Shown: positions 1-11,291 of the stretch, piece after piece
Numbering within the stretch: the stretch's first letter is position 1
Layout of the letters: each line of letters opens with the position of its first letter
Source: Dioscorea cayenensis subsp. rotundata
Taxonomy: Eukaryota > Streptophyta > Magnoliopsida > Dioscoreales > Dioscoreaceae
DNA length: 64,000 bases
Direction of reading: 5' to 3'
Assembly (NCBI RefSeq): GCF_009730915.1
Contig: NC_052479.1
Span: forward strand, 2,356,001 to 2,420,000
Notes under the pieces: generated by a model
Database searches by the model: none
Seen by the model: the letters and a program-made list of their open reading frames with translations, nothing else
What the model was told of the DNA's origin: nothing
Translations under genes and position numbers: made by a program

Positions 1-136
1 GGAGGCGCTACATGCGGGGAGATATATTCTTGGTGCGATCATTGTGGAGCAACTTGACTCTTTAGAGCCTTCCACTTGTTTGTCGATGCAAGTGTTGTAA
101 GGCTCGCATTCGATCTCGCCGGAACCGCAGTGACCT

Positions 137-1920
137 TTGAGTTTGATGCGTCTCCGTCACGACTATAGAGCTGTCATTCGGCGATTACTTAATCGAGACC
201 CGATTCCCTCCTTTGATGATGTTGTGCGCGGTGTGTTATGGGCTGAGACAAAGAGCTACATGCCTGCTCATCGTCTCAAAATCCTGGCTCTACGATCACG
301 GTCTTGGGCTGCGACATCTTGGCGCTCTTCTCGGACCTTTACTCGCGATTGCTCGTTGTCTCTCACGGATCCTCTCCTGCGTTCGTTTATGACGAGCAAG
401 CCGTACAAAGACTTCGATGTCAGCCGGCCAGCAGCGGCGGCGCATCACGGCGTCGTCCGCTTTCAGCGGTCTTTTGGAGTTCCTTCTTCACCTCATCTTT
501 GCCCTTTCTTGTCGAGGCCTTGACTCCCGATTCTTACGGGGATATTGCTTCTCGGGTTGCTAAAGCTTACGAGCAACTACATGCCATGCGGCGTGCCATG
601 CAATCCGGCTCTTCCTCTGTTATGTCTGCTTGCCTGCGGTATGTCTTCCTCCTTATGGATTTTTAGACTACGGTGCTACTCACCATATGATTGCGGATGC
701 TACTACCTTAGTTCATCATTCTAGTACTCACCACTGTTTGAGTGTTACATGCTGGCGGCGAGTCTTCTTCACATCACGCGATCCGGTCATCTTCCGATCT
801 TCTTCATTTACTATTCCCTCGATTCACCATGTTCTGGTTTAGCTTTAAATCTTATTTACGTCGATCGACTTACGGATCATGGTTTTGGTTGTTACCTTCT
901 CTTCTTACGCACTTTGCATGCGGGACCATCTTCTGGTCGGAGGATTGGGGACCCGGGCGTAGAGTTGGCGGGCTTTATCACCTTGAGTCTCTCCATCTAC
1001 CTGTATCTACCTCTCCTTCCATATGTACTCCTGCTATTGTTGCTACATTTTTGTTCATTAGATCGTTGGCATGCTCGATTAGGACATGTATCTAATGCTA
1101 CTTTGAAACTATTAACTAGTTGAGGGTGTCTTGATTCTATCTCTTACGGCTCATTATCTTCTTGTATGGGTTGTAAGTTTGCTAAACATTCGGCTCTTCC
1201 TTTTCCATCTAGTGACTCCTTTTTCCAACTCCACTTTTGATCTAGTACATTCGATGTTTGGGGTCCTGCTCCTTCCTCTTCTCTCCTTGGATTCTCTTAT
1301 TACATAAAGCTTCATTGATGACTTTTCTAGATATACACGGCTCTACCTAATGCGATCTCGATTACGAAGTCTACACCATTTATTCTCGATTCACACAAAT
1401 GGTCCATACTCGATTCGATAAGCGAATCAAGGTCCTTCGCTGATGGAGCTCAAGAATATCTCTCTACATCTTTCGGGTGCCTTACTTTCCTCTCATGGCA
1501 CCCTTTCTCGTGATCTGTCCTTACACACCTTTCGGAATGGTGTTCTTTGGCGTAAAGCATGTCGCCATATACTTGAGACTACTCGTTGCCCTTCTTTTCG
1601 CCTCCTACGTTTCCTCAACAATTTTTGAGTGAAGCTATTCTTACATCCATCTATCTTATTAATAGAACACCTTCCTCCACTCTTTCTGGTGTTACTCCTT
1701 ATGAGCGGTTGTTCTCTTGTTCCCCCATCTTATGGTCATCTTCGCACATTTGGTTGTGTTTGCTTTGTACTACGCCTTCGCATGGCGAACTAAGCTCTCT
1801 CCGCGTTCTGCGATGTGTATTTTTTTCTTGGATCTGACTCTCGAACACAAGGGTTGCTCATCTGCTATGATCCTACCTCTCGTCGTCTTACGTATTTCTC
1901 GTCATGTTACCTTTTCTTGA
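137..1920 (+). pseudogene. Copia gag, protease and integrase remnants
   Basis: The frame from 137 reads LLNRDPIPSFDDVVRGVL, typical of the C-terminal part of copia gag (UBN2 family). At about 663-720 the peptide LDYGATHHMI matches the protease motif (usually DSGATHHM), with the serine after the catalytic Asp changed to Tyr. At 1060-1120 HARLGHVSNATLK is the pre-integrase motif. Integrase pieces follow: SIDDFSRYT near 1310, then INRTPSSTLSGVTPYERLF near 1655-1710 and LIYDPTSRRLTYFSRHVTF near 1855-1915. These pieces lie in different frames, so this is a pseudogene. Confidence 0.88.
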
Positions 1921-2439
1921 AGATACCACTTTCTTTACCTCTCCTCCTCCGAGATCTTTCTTTTTCTTAGGACTTCCTCTTGCTTTTCCTACTCCCAAAC
2001 CTTTAGTTATTCTACCCAGACTTCTACGATATTCTGCTTAGCCTCCACAACTTCACCCACCATTTCTTACGGCATTTCTCCTCCTTCTTCTACCCATCTC
2101 GGCAAATGTTGATACTTGAGTGTTTCTCCCGTCTCCTCCTCGAGTCCCACCTCCCCGAAGATGCTCACTGCTATCCCTCGTCGTTACCCGGGACCAGTGT
2201 TACGTCATCCTCCATTTCGGTATGCTCTTTCTCTTTCTTCTACTTACTCTCCACATTTTCGGACTTTTTCTTCTTTGCCCAGTTCACACTTATCATGAGC
2301 CCGCAGTCGTATCGTGAGGGCATGACATCCCCGATTAGCGGTGAGGCTATGAGGAGGAACTTGGGGCTCTTGAGCGTATGCATACACAGGATCTCGTTCC
2401 TCTTCCTTACGGTGTTACTCCCATCGGGTTGTCGGTGGA

Positions 2440-3780
2440 TCTATAGGATTAAGACCCGTGGCTGATGGCACTATTGAGCGCTATAAGGCTCGTCTTGTTG
2501 CTCGTGGCTTTTACTCAAGAGTATGGCATTGATTATGGCGAGACCTTTGCTCACAGTAGCCAAGTTGACTACTTTGTTCGTCTTCTTCTTCTTTGTTCTT
2601 TTGCAACACGTCGAGTGGCCGCTCTGTCGAGTTAGATGTGACCAATGCTTTCTTACATGGAGATCTTTACGAGGAGGTTTATATGACTCCTCCTCACAGT
2701 TTCTCACATCCTCCTCGGCATGTGTGTCATCTTCGTCGAGCTATTTATGGGCTCAAAGCAGGGCTCCTCGCGCTTTGGTTTGAGCGTTTTCATGATGTGA
2801 TTCTTGCTCTTGGTTTCACGGAGAGCTCTCATGATTCACGCTCTCTTCACTCGTCGGACTCCTCGTGGTCTCACTATTCTTCTTTTTATATGTTGTGATA
2901 TGGTTATTTACGGTGATGATCTGAGGACTATTATTTCTCCGAAGCAGTGATTTACACGAGTTTCGGATGAAAGATCTTGAGTCCCCTCGTTACTTTCTAG
3001 GTCTTGAGATTGCTTATTCTCGTCGCGGTTATTTGTTATCTCGGTGAAATACATCTCGACATTTTTCGATGAGTGACATCACCGATATTATGCCTTTGCT
3101 TCCACTCCCGTTGAATTACATCACCGTCTCTCCTCATCGATGGTGAGCTTTTGGTGATCCCACTCGTTATCGGGCTCTTGTTGGTGCTCTCGTCTACTTG
3201 ACCATCACTCGACCCGATATTGCTTATGCAGTTCGTGTTCTCAGTCAGTTTGTGAGTGCTCCTCGCTCTACTCATTATGCTGCACTTCTGCGGGTTCTTC
3301 GTTACCTCAGTGGCACTCTTACTAGATCGTTATTTTTTCTCGGCCACATCATCGTTTGAAATTTGCGTGCCTATTGTGATCTTGATTAGGGCGGGTGATT
3401 CTCTTGATCGTCAAAATCTACCCTTTGGTTTTACTGCATTTTTCCTTGGAGATTCCCTTATCTCTTGGAAAAGCAAAGAAACAAACCACGATTGCTCTTT
3501 CTCTGCTAGGGGGCCGAGTATGGTGCTATGTCCTCCTCTGCCCAGGAGATTATTTGGTTGCGTCGTATTTTGGTGGATTTTGGTGTCTCTTTATCTACTC
3601 CCACTCCTATCTACTGTGACAATCAGAGTGCCATCAAAATTGCTGCCAATCCTGTATTTCATGAGACGCACCAAACATCTTGAGGTTGCTCTACATTTTG
3701 TTAAAGTCATCATTACGATCTTTGGTACTATTCTTCTTCAGTATGTTGCCTCCGCCTATCGACTTCGATCTTTTCACTAA
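2440..3780 (+). pseudogene. Copia reverse transcriptase and RNase H remnants
   Basis: YKARLVARGF near 2485 starts the reverse transcriptase. At 2625-2765 a frame reads ELDVTNAFLHGDLYEEVYM and then CHLRRAIYGLKA, both hallmark copia RT blocks. The catalytic YVDD block near 2900 is damaged. RNase H follows: SWKSKKQTTIALS near 3465-3505, the AEYGAM and EIIWLRRIL region near 3515-3580, CDNQSAIKIAANPVFHERTKH near 3620-3680 and a C-terminal tail to 3780. Several frame changes are needed, so the gene is dead. Confidence 0.9.
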
Positions 3781-3839
3781 GAGCACATCTTGTTTCTCGA
3801 TTCGATTTCGATTGACAAACTCTCGGTTTATGATCCACG

Positions 3840-3855
3840 TGAGTTTGAGGGAGGG
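3840..3855 (+). other. Polypurine tract of copia element
   Basis: A purine-rich run ending GAGGGAGGG lies immediately before the TGTTAG start of the LTR. This is where plus-strand priming is expected in a copia element. Confidence 0.7.
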
Positions 3856-3999
3856 TGTTAGAGGACTAGTATATACTTATACTATACTTTGTATCTTCTT
3901 GTTTATACATACTAACTACTTACGTATTTATACACATTGTATCTATTTATTGGCCTCTTGCCCTAATGAAATGATGCCCATTCTTATCAACATCTAACA
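3856..3999 (+). repeat. Short 3' LTR of copia element (144 bp)
   Basis: The segment starts TGTTAGA and ends TCTAACA, a perfect 7-bp terminal inverted repeat with the TG...CA ends of an LTR, placed directly after the polypurine tract. A second TCTAACA-like end (TTCTAACA) falls at 4001-4008, so the outer boundary could be 9 bp further out. LTRs this short are common in the Ale-like copia group, but the lineage is not proven here. Confidence 0.72.
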
Positions 4000-4008
4000 G
4001 TTCTAACA

Positions 4009-4900
4009 TGTAATTAATCACACACATTCCCAGTAACATATACATATTATATACTAAAAAATCAACATTAAGATCACAAAATATCCAAGTACCAGACAAC
4101 TCTTTTCATATTCATCATTTCTCACACCCAACATCCACATATTATAAATATATGTATATATATATAGAAAATAAAAAATTAATTAACAACAACAATAATA
4201 ATATATATAAATGGTGTCCCTTTGAAACAGGACGACCACCCACCTCTCATACTACTATGTCAATGCATTTGTCTCCCCACCCAAACCGTGTCTATCTGCG
4301 ACCCGTATCAATCTTATATATGGCCCGTTCACATGCCTTGTCTCAAGTCTCAACCTAGTCTTCGCTTAAAACTCGCTTAGAGTTGACCGGTCTTAAGCCC
4401 GAAATCTTGTTTCGAAATTTCAAATATAGCAAACGAGGTCTTTAATTCAATGAGCATTGATCAAGTATGAAAGACGTATAATATATATATATACTCCCAA
4501 TTATGAATACAGACTTACAACCTAATTAATCTGTATCATTGAGTGATTAGTATTCACATGCAACAGGATATTCAATTCTCCGTTGTACCCCCACCCTTAA
4601 TTAACTGTTTTTATCACATTTATAAAAAAAATTACGAATATTAGTCATCTATATATACGTTGTTCGTTCACTAGATTATATATTACTATCTAGTAACAAA
4701 GTTTAATCATCTTTAATGTCTTTTTATATATAGTTTTATTTATTAAGTAGCACCAATTCATTAATTTAACTCCTCTTGATATTTCAATATATATATGTAT
4801 GAGTTGAGTTCTCTCACCATCTTATTAAACGGGCCGGGCTCAATATATATAACTAATTAAGTAATAAGCCCTAACCGTAAGGGCCATTAATTAACACGGT
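4009..4900. other. AT-rich intergenic DNA upstream of Aux/IAA gene
   Basis: No gene-like reading frame is seen. The stretch has several TA-rich tracts and one TGTCTC hexamer at 4339-4344, which matches the core of an auxin response element but is far from the start codon. Confidence 0.5.
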
Positions 4901-4956
4901 TAAACCGAGTTGACGTGGTCCAAGAAGTCAGGCCCGACATGTTGCCTCATAGTCCA

Positions 4957-4976
4957 CAGACAAACTTCGTTGTCTC
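4957..4976 (+). promoter_or_regulatory. Candidate paired auxin response elements
   Basis: CAGACA at 4957-4962 (TGTCTG on the other strand) and TGTCTC at 4971-4976 form an everted pair separated by 8 bp. A further TGTCTC is at 5024-5029. These lie about 170-240 bp upstream of the Aux/IAA start codon. ARF transcription factors bind TGTC-core sites and Aux/IAA genes are typical primary auxin-response genes. Function here is inferred. Confidence 0.45.
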
Positions 4977-5102
4977 GGTCCCATTTACATGCACTCCTTG
5001 CATCACCAATTAACTTCAAATCATGTCTCCCTCCTCTCTTTCCTCTTTATATTCTCCTTCTTCTTTCTTCTTCTCCTTCACCTTTAGCTATACTTTAATT
5101 CT

Positions 5103-5113
5103 TCTATATATAA
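5103..5113 (+). promoter_or_regulatory. Candidate TATA box of Aux/IAA gene
   Basis: A TCTATATATAA sequence lies about 85-95 bp upstream of the ATG. It follows a CT-rich stretch and is in reasonable position for a plant core promoter with a 50-60 base leader. Confidence 0.45.
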
Positions 5114-5196
5114 TTCATTTAGATCCATTCTCCAAAACCAATCTGATATAGTTTCAAGTTCAAGTTTTTGAGCTCAAAAAAGAAAAATCTAGATCA

Positions 5197-6142
5197 ATGG
5201 AAGTCAGAACAAGATATGGTGATGATATCGATATCGATAACTTAAAGGCAACGGAACTTAGACTTGGGCCTCCGGGGACCGGTGAGGAGGTAATACCAAC
5301 ACAGGTGGTGTCTAGAGGTAACAAACGTGCATTGCCGGAGGACAGTACTGAGTATGAGTGTGAGTACAAAAGGAGCTCATCGGAGACGGCATCAGTCGAA
5401 AGCTGCCTCGATACCTCACCGGCAGCCAAGTGAGTCTGATTTTTGAGTCACTGGTTATTTATTTATTTTTATAATTATTTGGAAGAGTTGTTTAGAAAGA
5501 GTTTTATTTAATTGATTGAATTTTTGAGTATTAATATATAAAATTAAATAATTTTGCATGGCAGGGCACAAGTAGTAGGGTGGCCACCAATAAGGTCATA
5601 TAGGAAGAAGAGTTTTGAGGCTATAAAAGAGGTTGATCAGAAGGGTGGACTTTACGTGAAGGTTAGCATGGATGGTGCTCCATACTTGAGGAAAATAGAT
5701 CTCAATGTTTATCAAGGCTATGAAGAGCTTAGACTTGCTTTGGAGGACATGTTCAAGTGTTTTTCCATAGGTATATATATATACACTTCTTTTTAAAAAA
5801 ATATGAAATATATACATATATGTGTGTGTTTATTATTTGATGATTGAACTTTTCTTCTTGTATTTCTCTTATGATTTTTAGGTGAATTATATGCAATTGC
5901 ATATGAAGATAAAGATGGTGACTTGATGCTTGTTGGAGATGTTCCTTGGAGGTGAGTGTGTGTGTGTGTGTGTCTGTGTATATACACATAGATATATCAT
6001 GTACATGATAATTTTGCATTTATAGAAATATGTGTTTATGATGTGATTTTGTTGTGATATTTGTAGGATGTTTATCTCTTCATGCAAGAGGATGAGGATA
6101 ATGAAGGGATGTGAAGCAAGAGGGTTGAGTTCAAACTCATGA
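5197..6142 (+). CDS. Aux/IAA auxin-responsive repressor protein
   Basis: Four exons (5197-5429, 5565-5770, 5882-5951, 6067-6142) join in frame at GT-AG introns into a 194-residue protein, a normal Aux/IAA length. Domain I is TELRLGPPG at residues 19-27. A KR motif (NKRALPED) follows. Domain II, the degron bound by TIR1/AFB receptors, reads [14 protein letters not shown] from about residue 80. The PB1 domains III/IV include [17 protein letters not shown] and [19 protein letters not shown]. Proteins of this family are short-lived nuclear repressors that bind ARFs and are degraded on auxin perception. The third leucine of the usual LxLxL repressor motif is proline here. Upstream TGTCTC sites suggest auxin induction. 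Which Aux/IAA paralogue it is cannot be told. Confidence 0.95.
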
Positions 6143-7043
6143 AATGGAGAAGAAAAATATAAGAAACTAAATGAGAGGGATATATAGTTAATTTTGGTGA
6201 GGTGGTGATCTTTGTTTTTGTTTTTATAGATGTACCTTTTTTTCTTTTTCCTTTTTTTATTAATACAAATATGTAAATAAATTGAGATCCATGCAAATGA
6301 AAATTAAGTTTTGTTGAGAATATATGTGTTTGTGAGATTATTAAAACTTGATAACTAAGATTGGATTAATATTGGAAATACACTGGATGGAAATATATAA
6401 ATCCTCTAGTACCAAAAAAACAATTAATGAAGGGAATTGTGTATATATATATGTGTTTGAAAATTTATTATGTTACCAAAATTAATCAAATATGTATATA
6501 ATCTTCAATTTTTCTTCATGATTCAATGATTAAAATGAAAATGAGTTCTTCAATAATATAAGTTAATTTGATGAGAAGAAAAACAATATCGATTAATGAA
6601 AAAAATTGAGAACGTCAGTCCATATCAAAGAGAAGGTTGAATATAAACAATTACAATCTCATTCATAATCAATATATATATATATATATTACTTTACTAA
6701 TTATCAATAGAATCATCACCGTAATAGATGAGTGATAATGTTATTCACTCTTTTATATAAGATCAAAGAGTTTGATTTTAACGTATGGTTGAAGATTTAA
6801 TGTGTGTTGAATGGTTTGCCCACGTTTTTTTTAGATGCACCATAAATAAACATTATGAGAGGAAAAATACAATAATAAAAAAAAAACAATCCATTAGTGG
6901 TGGAAGTATAATGTTTATCTACCTTTTTCAATATTAGTGGTGGAAGTCAACAAAGTAGGCTTGTTCATATTGTTAAAAAAATATTAATAATAAAAAAATC
7001 AAGCGGTAAATAGAATGTTAAATGGTGATATAAATATACAAAT
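6143..7043. other. 3' UTR and AT-rich intergenic DNA
   Basis: An AATAAA near 6276 is a plausible polyadenylation signal for the Aux/IAA transcript. The rest is AT-rich with a TA microsatellite near 6674-6690 and no gene seen. Confidence 0.5.
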
Positions 7044-7456
7044 TGATTAAGAATATATATATTATAAATGTAAAGATAGTAATAAGAATAGAGAGCAGGA
7101 GTATTCATAAAAACCCAAAAAAACCACTGAATAATTAACTTACTTCTTCTTCTTTCTTCTTTTTATTTCTCTCTTTTTCTTTCTCTTCTCTATATCTTCA
7201 AAGTATACTAAAAATGAGAGGGTATTTATAGGGTTCTGAGAGTTGAATGAGCGGCAGGGATCGATTTCGATCCGAGCGGTCCAAAATACTACGGGTTGGT
7301 GGAATAGTAACTGATCTGCGTGGTGCTACTGATGTACCACATGGGCGGTACACTGATGTCAGCTTCTGATAATATCTAGAAGTTACTATAGTAATGTCCA
7401 TTTGCTACGGTGAAAATTGCTACGGTGGGCATCCATTAAAATATTTGTTTATAACA
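7044..7456 (-). repeat. 3' LTR of the minus-strand copia element
   Basis: On the minus strand it begins TGTTATAAAC and ends near TTAATCA. It aligns with 13088-13469 from end to end but is about 30 bp longer. Its copies of the CTACAGTA-type repeat are altered (for example CTACGGTG and CTACTGATG). An AT-rich CTATAAATACCC promoter-like stretch is conserved in both LTRs. Confidence 0.88.
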
Positions 7457-7466
7457 CTCCCCTTGG
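7457..7466 (-). other. Polypurine tract of the copia element
   Basis: On the minus strand CCAAGGGGAG directly precedes the TGTTATAAAC start of the LTR, which is the position and composition expected for plus-strand priming. Confidence 0.75.
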
Positions 7467-7720
7467 ATGCCTACGACCAAAGGATATGCCTCGTTAAAAC
7501 CTTTGCTAGGGAAAAACCCGATGGGATAAAAAAACCTAGCTAAGGAAAAAAAGTACATTATCCTTGGCACATTTGAGGATTCTTGCCTCATTAAAAAAAC
7601 CTTGCATCGGAAAAAAACCCATTGGGACAAAAACCTTGGCGAAGGGAAAAAAAGTGCAGATCTCCCCTCAAATAAATAACTTTTTAACTTATATCGAGTA
7701 CTTTACATCCTTAAGTCTTC

Positions 7721-10700
7721 TCATCCCGATTTTGTATATAAGTATTTGATGAATGCACTTAGGAAGTGATTTTTGTGAATAGATCGACTTGATTCTCCTT
7801 TGGATTGAATCTTTTGAACTTCTATAACGCCTTCTTCGGAGATCATGAGTGTAGAAAAAAATTTTTGGTGATATATGTTTTCAGTTCTATCACCTTTAAT
7901 ATAACCTCCTTGTATTTGAGAAATACAAGCATTGTTGTCTTCATAAATTATTGTAGCATTTGTTATTCTTGATGGTAATTTGCGATGATATTTGTATATG
8001 CCCAATCATAGATCGTAACCATTGGCATTCACGACTTACTTCATGAAGAGCTAGAATTTCGACATGATTTGATGAAGTAGTCGTAAGAGTTTGTTTTGTG
8101 GAGCAGCCATGAGATAGATGTACCATTGTAAGAAAACATGTATCTAGATCCGAGATCGCCCTTTATGAGGGTCGAGACGGATACCCGACGATCATAAAAC
8201 ACGTGAGGTTGGATGAAGATTCTTGTTGATAGAATAAACCCGGATCCGTAGTTCCTCGTAAATAGCGTAGCACATCTTTTTACTCCTTTCCGAGTGTCTT
8301 CGTGTCGATTGTAGAAGCGTATCTTGCTAGAAGATTTCTTTGCAAAAGCTATATTTGGTCTCGATATTATTTGCGAAGATACATTAATGTACCGATTGCA
8401 GCTAAATATGGAGTTTACGGACCAAGAATGATCTCTCCTTCTTCGGATGGTGAAATGGATCTTTCCGAACATCAAGAGTTCGGACGACCATTGGCGTGCT
8501 CGAGTGGATAAGCCTTCTCCATATTGAATCTCTTGACGCCTTTTTACGTATAGGGTTGATTGATGCTGCAAATATTCACGAGGATAAGTGCTCGATTTGT
8601 ATACCTAGAGCAATTTGGTCTTTCCCAAATCTTTCATTTTCAAATTCTTTTTCTCGAGATATGATCTTTGCGGTTGCAGATTTCGGAATGAGTGCCTACA
8701 AGATTTAAATCATCCACATATCTCTGCTATCACTGACAAAAACCGTTAGTATAACTTTTTAATAAACACACATGGACATATACTATCATTTTGGTACCCT
8801 TCTTTTATAAGATATTCACTGAGACGGTTATACCACATCAGTCCAGATTGTTTTAACCCATAAAGAGATCTACGTAATTTAATAGAGTATAAATAATGAT
8901 TATTTGTAATGTTTGTTTTTCTATATCCTTCGGGGATTTTTCATATATATGTCATTTTCAAGTAATCCATACGGATATCTTTGTGACGACATCCATCAGT
9001 TGCATATCTAATTTATTACTTCTTTGCCATAGCAATTAAAAAAATCGAAAAAGTAATTCCATCCATTACGGAGGTATGTCTCTTCATAATCGATACCAGG
9101 CGTTTGAGAAAAAAACCTTGAGCAACCAGGTCTTGCTTTTGTATCTCATAATTTGATTATTTTTCATTTCTTTTTTCTCACAAACACCCATTTATAACCC
9201 AGTTGGTTTTATCCCTTACGGTGTTGGCACTATCAGCTCAAACACCTCACGTTTTTGATAGGGAATTTAGCTCGACTGGATAGCTTCTTTCCATTTTGGC
9301 CAATCATTTCTTTGTCGACGTTCTTGATGGATCGTGGCTACGGATCATTATCGATGTTATTTCTATATCTATAGCCACATTGTAGATGAATATATCATTT
9401 ATTTCGGGTCTCATGCGATTCGATCTTTGACCATCATCTACATAGCAAATTGAATTTTTCAACATTTTTTCGAAATATCATCCCCCGTTGATTCTTCATT
9501 AACTTGTTACGAGGGTTTTTATAATTTCCTCTCCCTTTTTCACATGGGAGATCCTTATCTTTATTTTTTTACGCTTCCTTTTTCTAGGAGTCGAATCTTT
9601 GGCACCAATTGGTCTCCACGTTTTTTTGTCGTGGTTTATTTTTCTACTTGATTTTTCTTTTCAATGGATTCTTAAGAATCTCAATTCTTGCAGAGCATTG
9701 GCGGTGGTATATATGATTTGGTTATCATTTTTAGTATCGGTGAATGCATCGGGTATTTCATTTGCAATATTTTTGCAATTTAATGATCCTTTGAACTTCA
9801 AGTTCACATTCGTTTGAGTGCGAGGATCATATGTATGTAATCGTGATGCTTTCAATCAATTTCTTTTGGCTCATTTTGAATAATCATTTCTCCCCTAATG
9901 CGGGGAAGAGCAGTTCATCAAAATGACAATCTGCAAATCTTGCGATAAATACATCCCCATGTAATGGTTCTAAATATCAGTATAATTGAAGGGCAATCAT
10001 AACCAACATATATACCAAGTCTGCGTTGTGGACCCATTTTTTATGCGATTTGGTGGTGGTATTGGCACATATCTTTGCACAACCAAATATTCTTATATAT
10101 GAAATATCGGGGCTCTTTTACCCATAACAAGTTGGTGTGGTGAATATGAATTACATGCGAGTGGGTCGGATCCAGTATTAAAAGGCTGCGGCATGCAAAA
10201 TAGCATGACCCCACGCACTTGTAGGCGGTTTAGTCCTTAATAACATTGGACGAGCGATAATCTGAGTCTTTTAATTAATGACTCCGACTAACCCATTTTG
10301 GGTATGTACATGAGCCTCTTGGATGCTCAACATGTATTCAATCGCCATCTGATAATCATAAAATGATTTTTGATGAAAATTCACCCGACGATTATCAAGA
10401 CGAATTGTCTTTTATGGGATAATCTGGAAATTGTGTTTTAAGCCTGATAATTTGTGCCAATAACCTTGCAAATGCTACATTCCTTGTAGACAACAGTGAA
10501 ACATGGGACCATCTAGTCGATGTATCGATTACAACCATAAAATACCTAAATGGTCCACATGATGGATGTATTGGTCCACATATGTCTCATTGTATTCTTT
10601 CTAAATATTTAGGAGATTCACCAGTCACCTTAGTTATAGAAGGTGCAGTTATTAGCTTTCCCATTGAGCATCTTTGAACATGCGTATTCATTATGTGTTA

Positions 10701-10800
10701 GGATCTTATAATCCTTCGGGTGGGTGTCCATGAGAACTAGTAATAATCCGGTATGACATAATAGCATCCCGGATGTCCAAGTCTTTCATGCCATATTTTA
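7721..10800 (-). pseudogene. Copia pol (integrase, RT, RNase H) remnants
   Basis: Read on the minus strand. At about 10310-10440 the integrase core reads YPIKTIRLDN and then EAHVHTQNG. At 8709-8720 the reverse transcriptase catalytic motif YVDD is intact and is followed by LNLVGTHS. RNase H pieces include HVEILALHEVSRECQWLRSM (about 8005-8065) and IIYEDNNACISQIQGGYIKG (about 7895-7955), ending with a FLSAFIKYLYTKSG tail. Frames change repeatedly and stops are present, so pol is dead, although individual motifs are well preserved. Confidence 0.85.
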
Positions 10801-10805
10801 AATAT

Positions 10806-11234
10806 CTACGGGTCATTAATCTTCCGGGTTAATACCGTATGTGATTCCATCACTTTAATACGTGTAAAATATAATCCTGAGGATATACAGAAAAAGTTTT
10901 CAAGTACACGTTTTTGGCATGAAATAACTTGTGTAATATAAAGATATTCTTTTCCTTTCTTATCAACCGTCTCTAAATAATATCCATTGAGACGTATATC
11001 TTTAAAGTTTAAAAGGTTCCTCCTAGACTTAGGGGAATAGAGAGCATTTTTCATCTGCAAGGATGTTCCATTTGGCAACATCAATGCTGCTTCTCCAGAA
11101 CCTTCAACCAGGTCTGATGACCCTGCTATTGTGGCTATACATGCCTTTCTCATTGATAAAGATATAAAATATATTTTTCTTGTCAAAATAGTATGCGTTG
11201 TCCCGCAATCAATAATGCATTCATCATTAGCCAT
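10806..11234 (-). pseudogene. Copia protease and pre-integrase region
   Basis: A 142-residue minus-strand frame begins MANDECIIDCGTTHTIL. This is the aspartic protease motif of copia elements, with DCGTTH where DSGTTH or DSGATH is usual. It continues through SSDLVEGSGEAALMLPNGT and LYSPKSRRNLLNFKDIRLNGY, the conserved stretch between protease and pre-integrase. It is one of the longest uninterrupted parts of the element. Confidence 0.85.
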
Positions 11235-11291
11235 ATTCTAACAAAACAAATGAAAAACATAATTTAATAAAACATAAAGATATATTACAAA

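Larger units (their letters stand above)
1..3999 (+). mobile_element. Degenerate Ty1/copia retrotransposon, 3' part
   Basis: Copia domains occur in the usual order on the + strand: gag C-terminal part, protease, pre-integrase, integrase, reverse transcriptase, RNase H, polypurine tract and LTR. They are spread over many reading frames because of frequent frameshifts and stops, so the element cannot encode a working polyprotein. The order protease-integrase-RT-RNaseH places it in copia rather than gypsy. The 5' LTR and start of gag lie left of the window, so LTR divergence and target duplication cannot be assessed. Confidence 0.93.
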
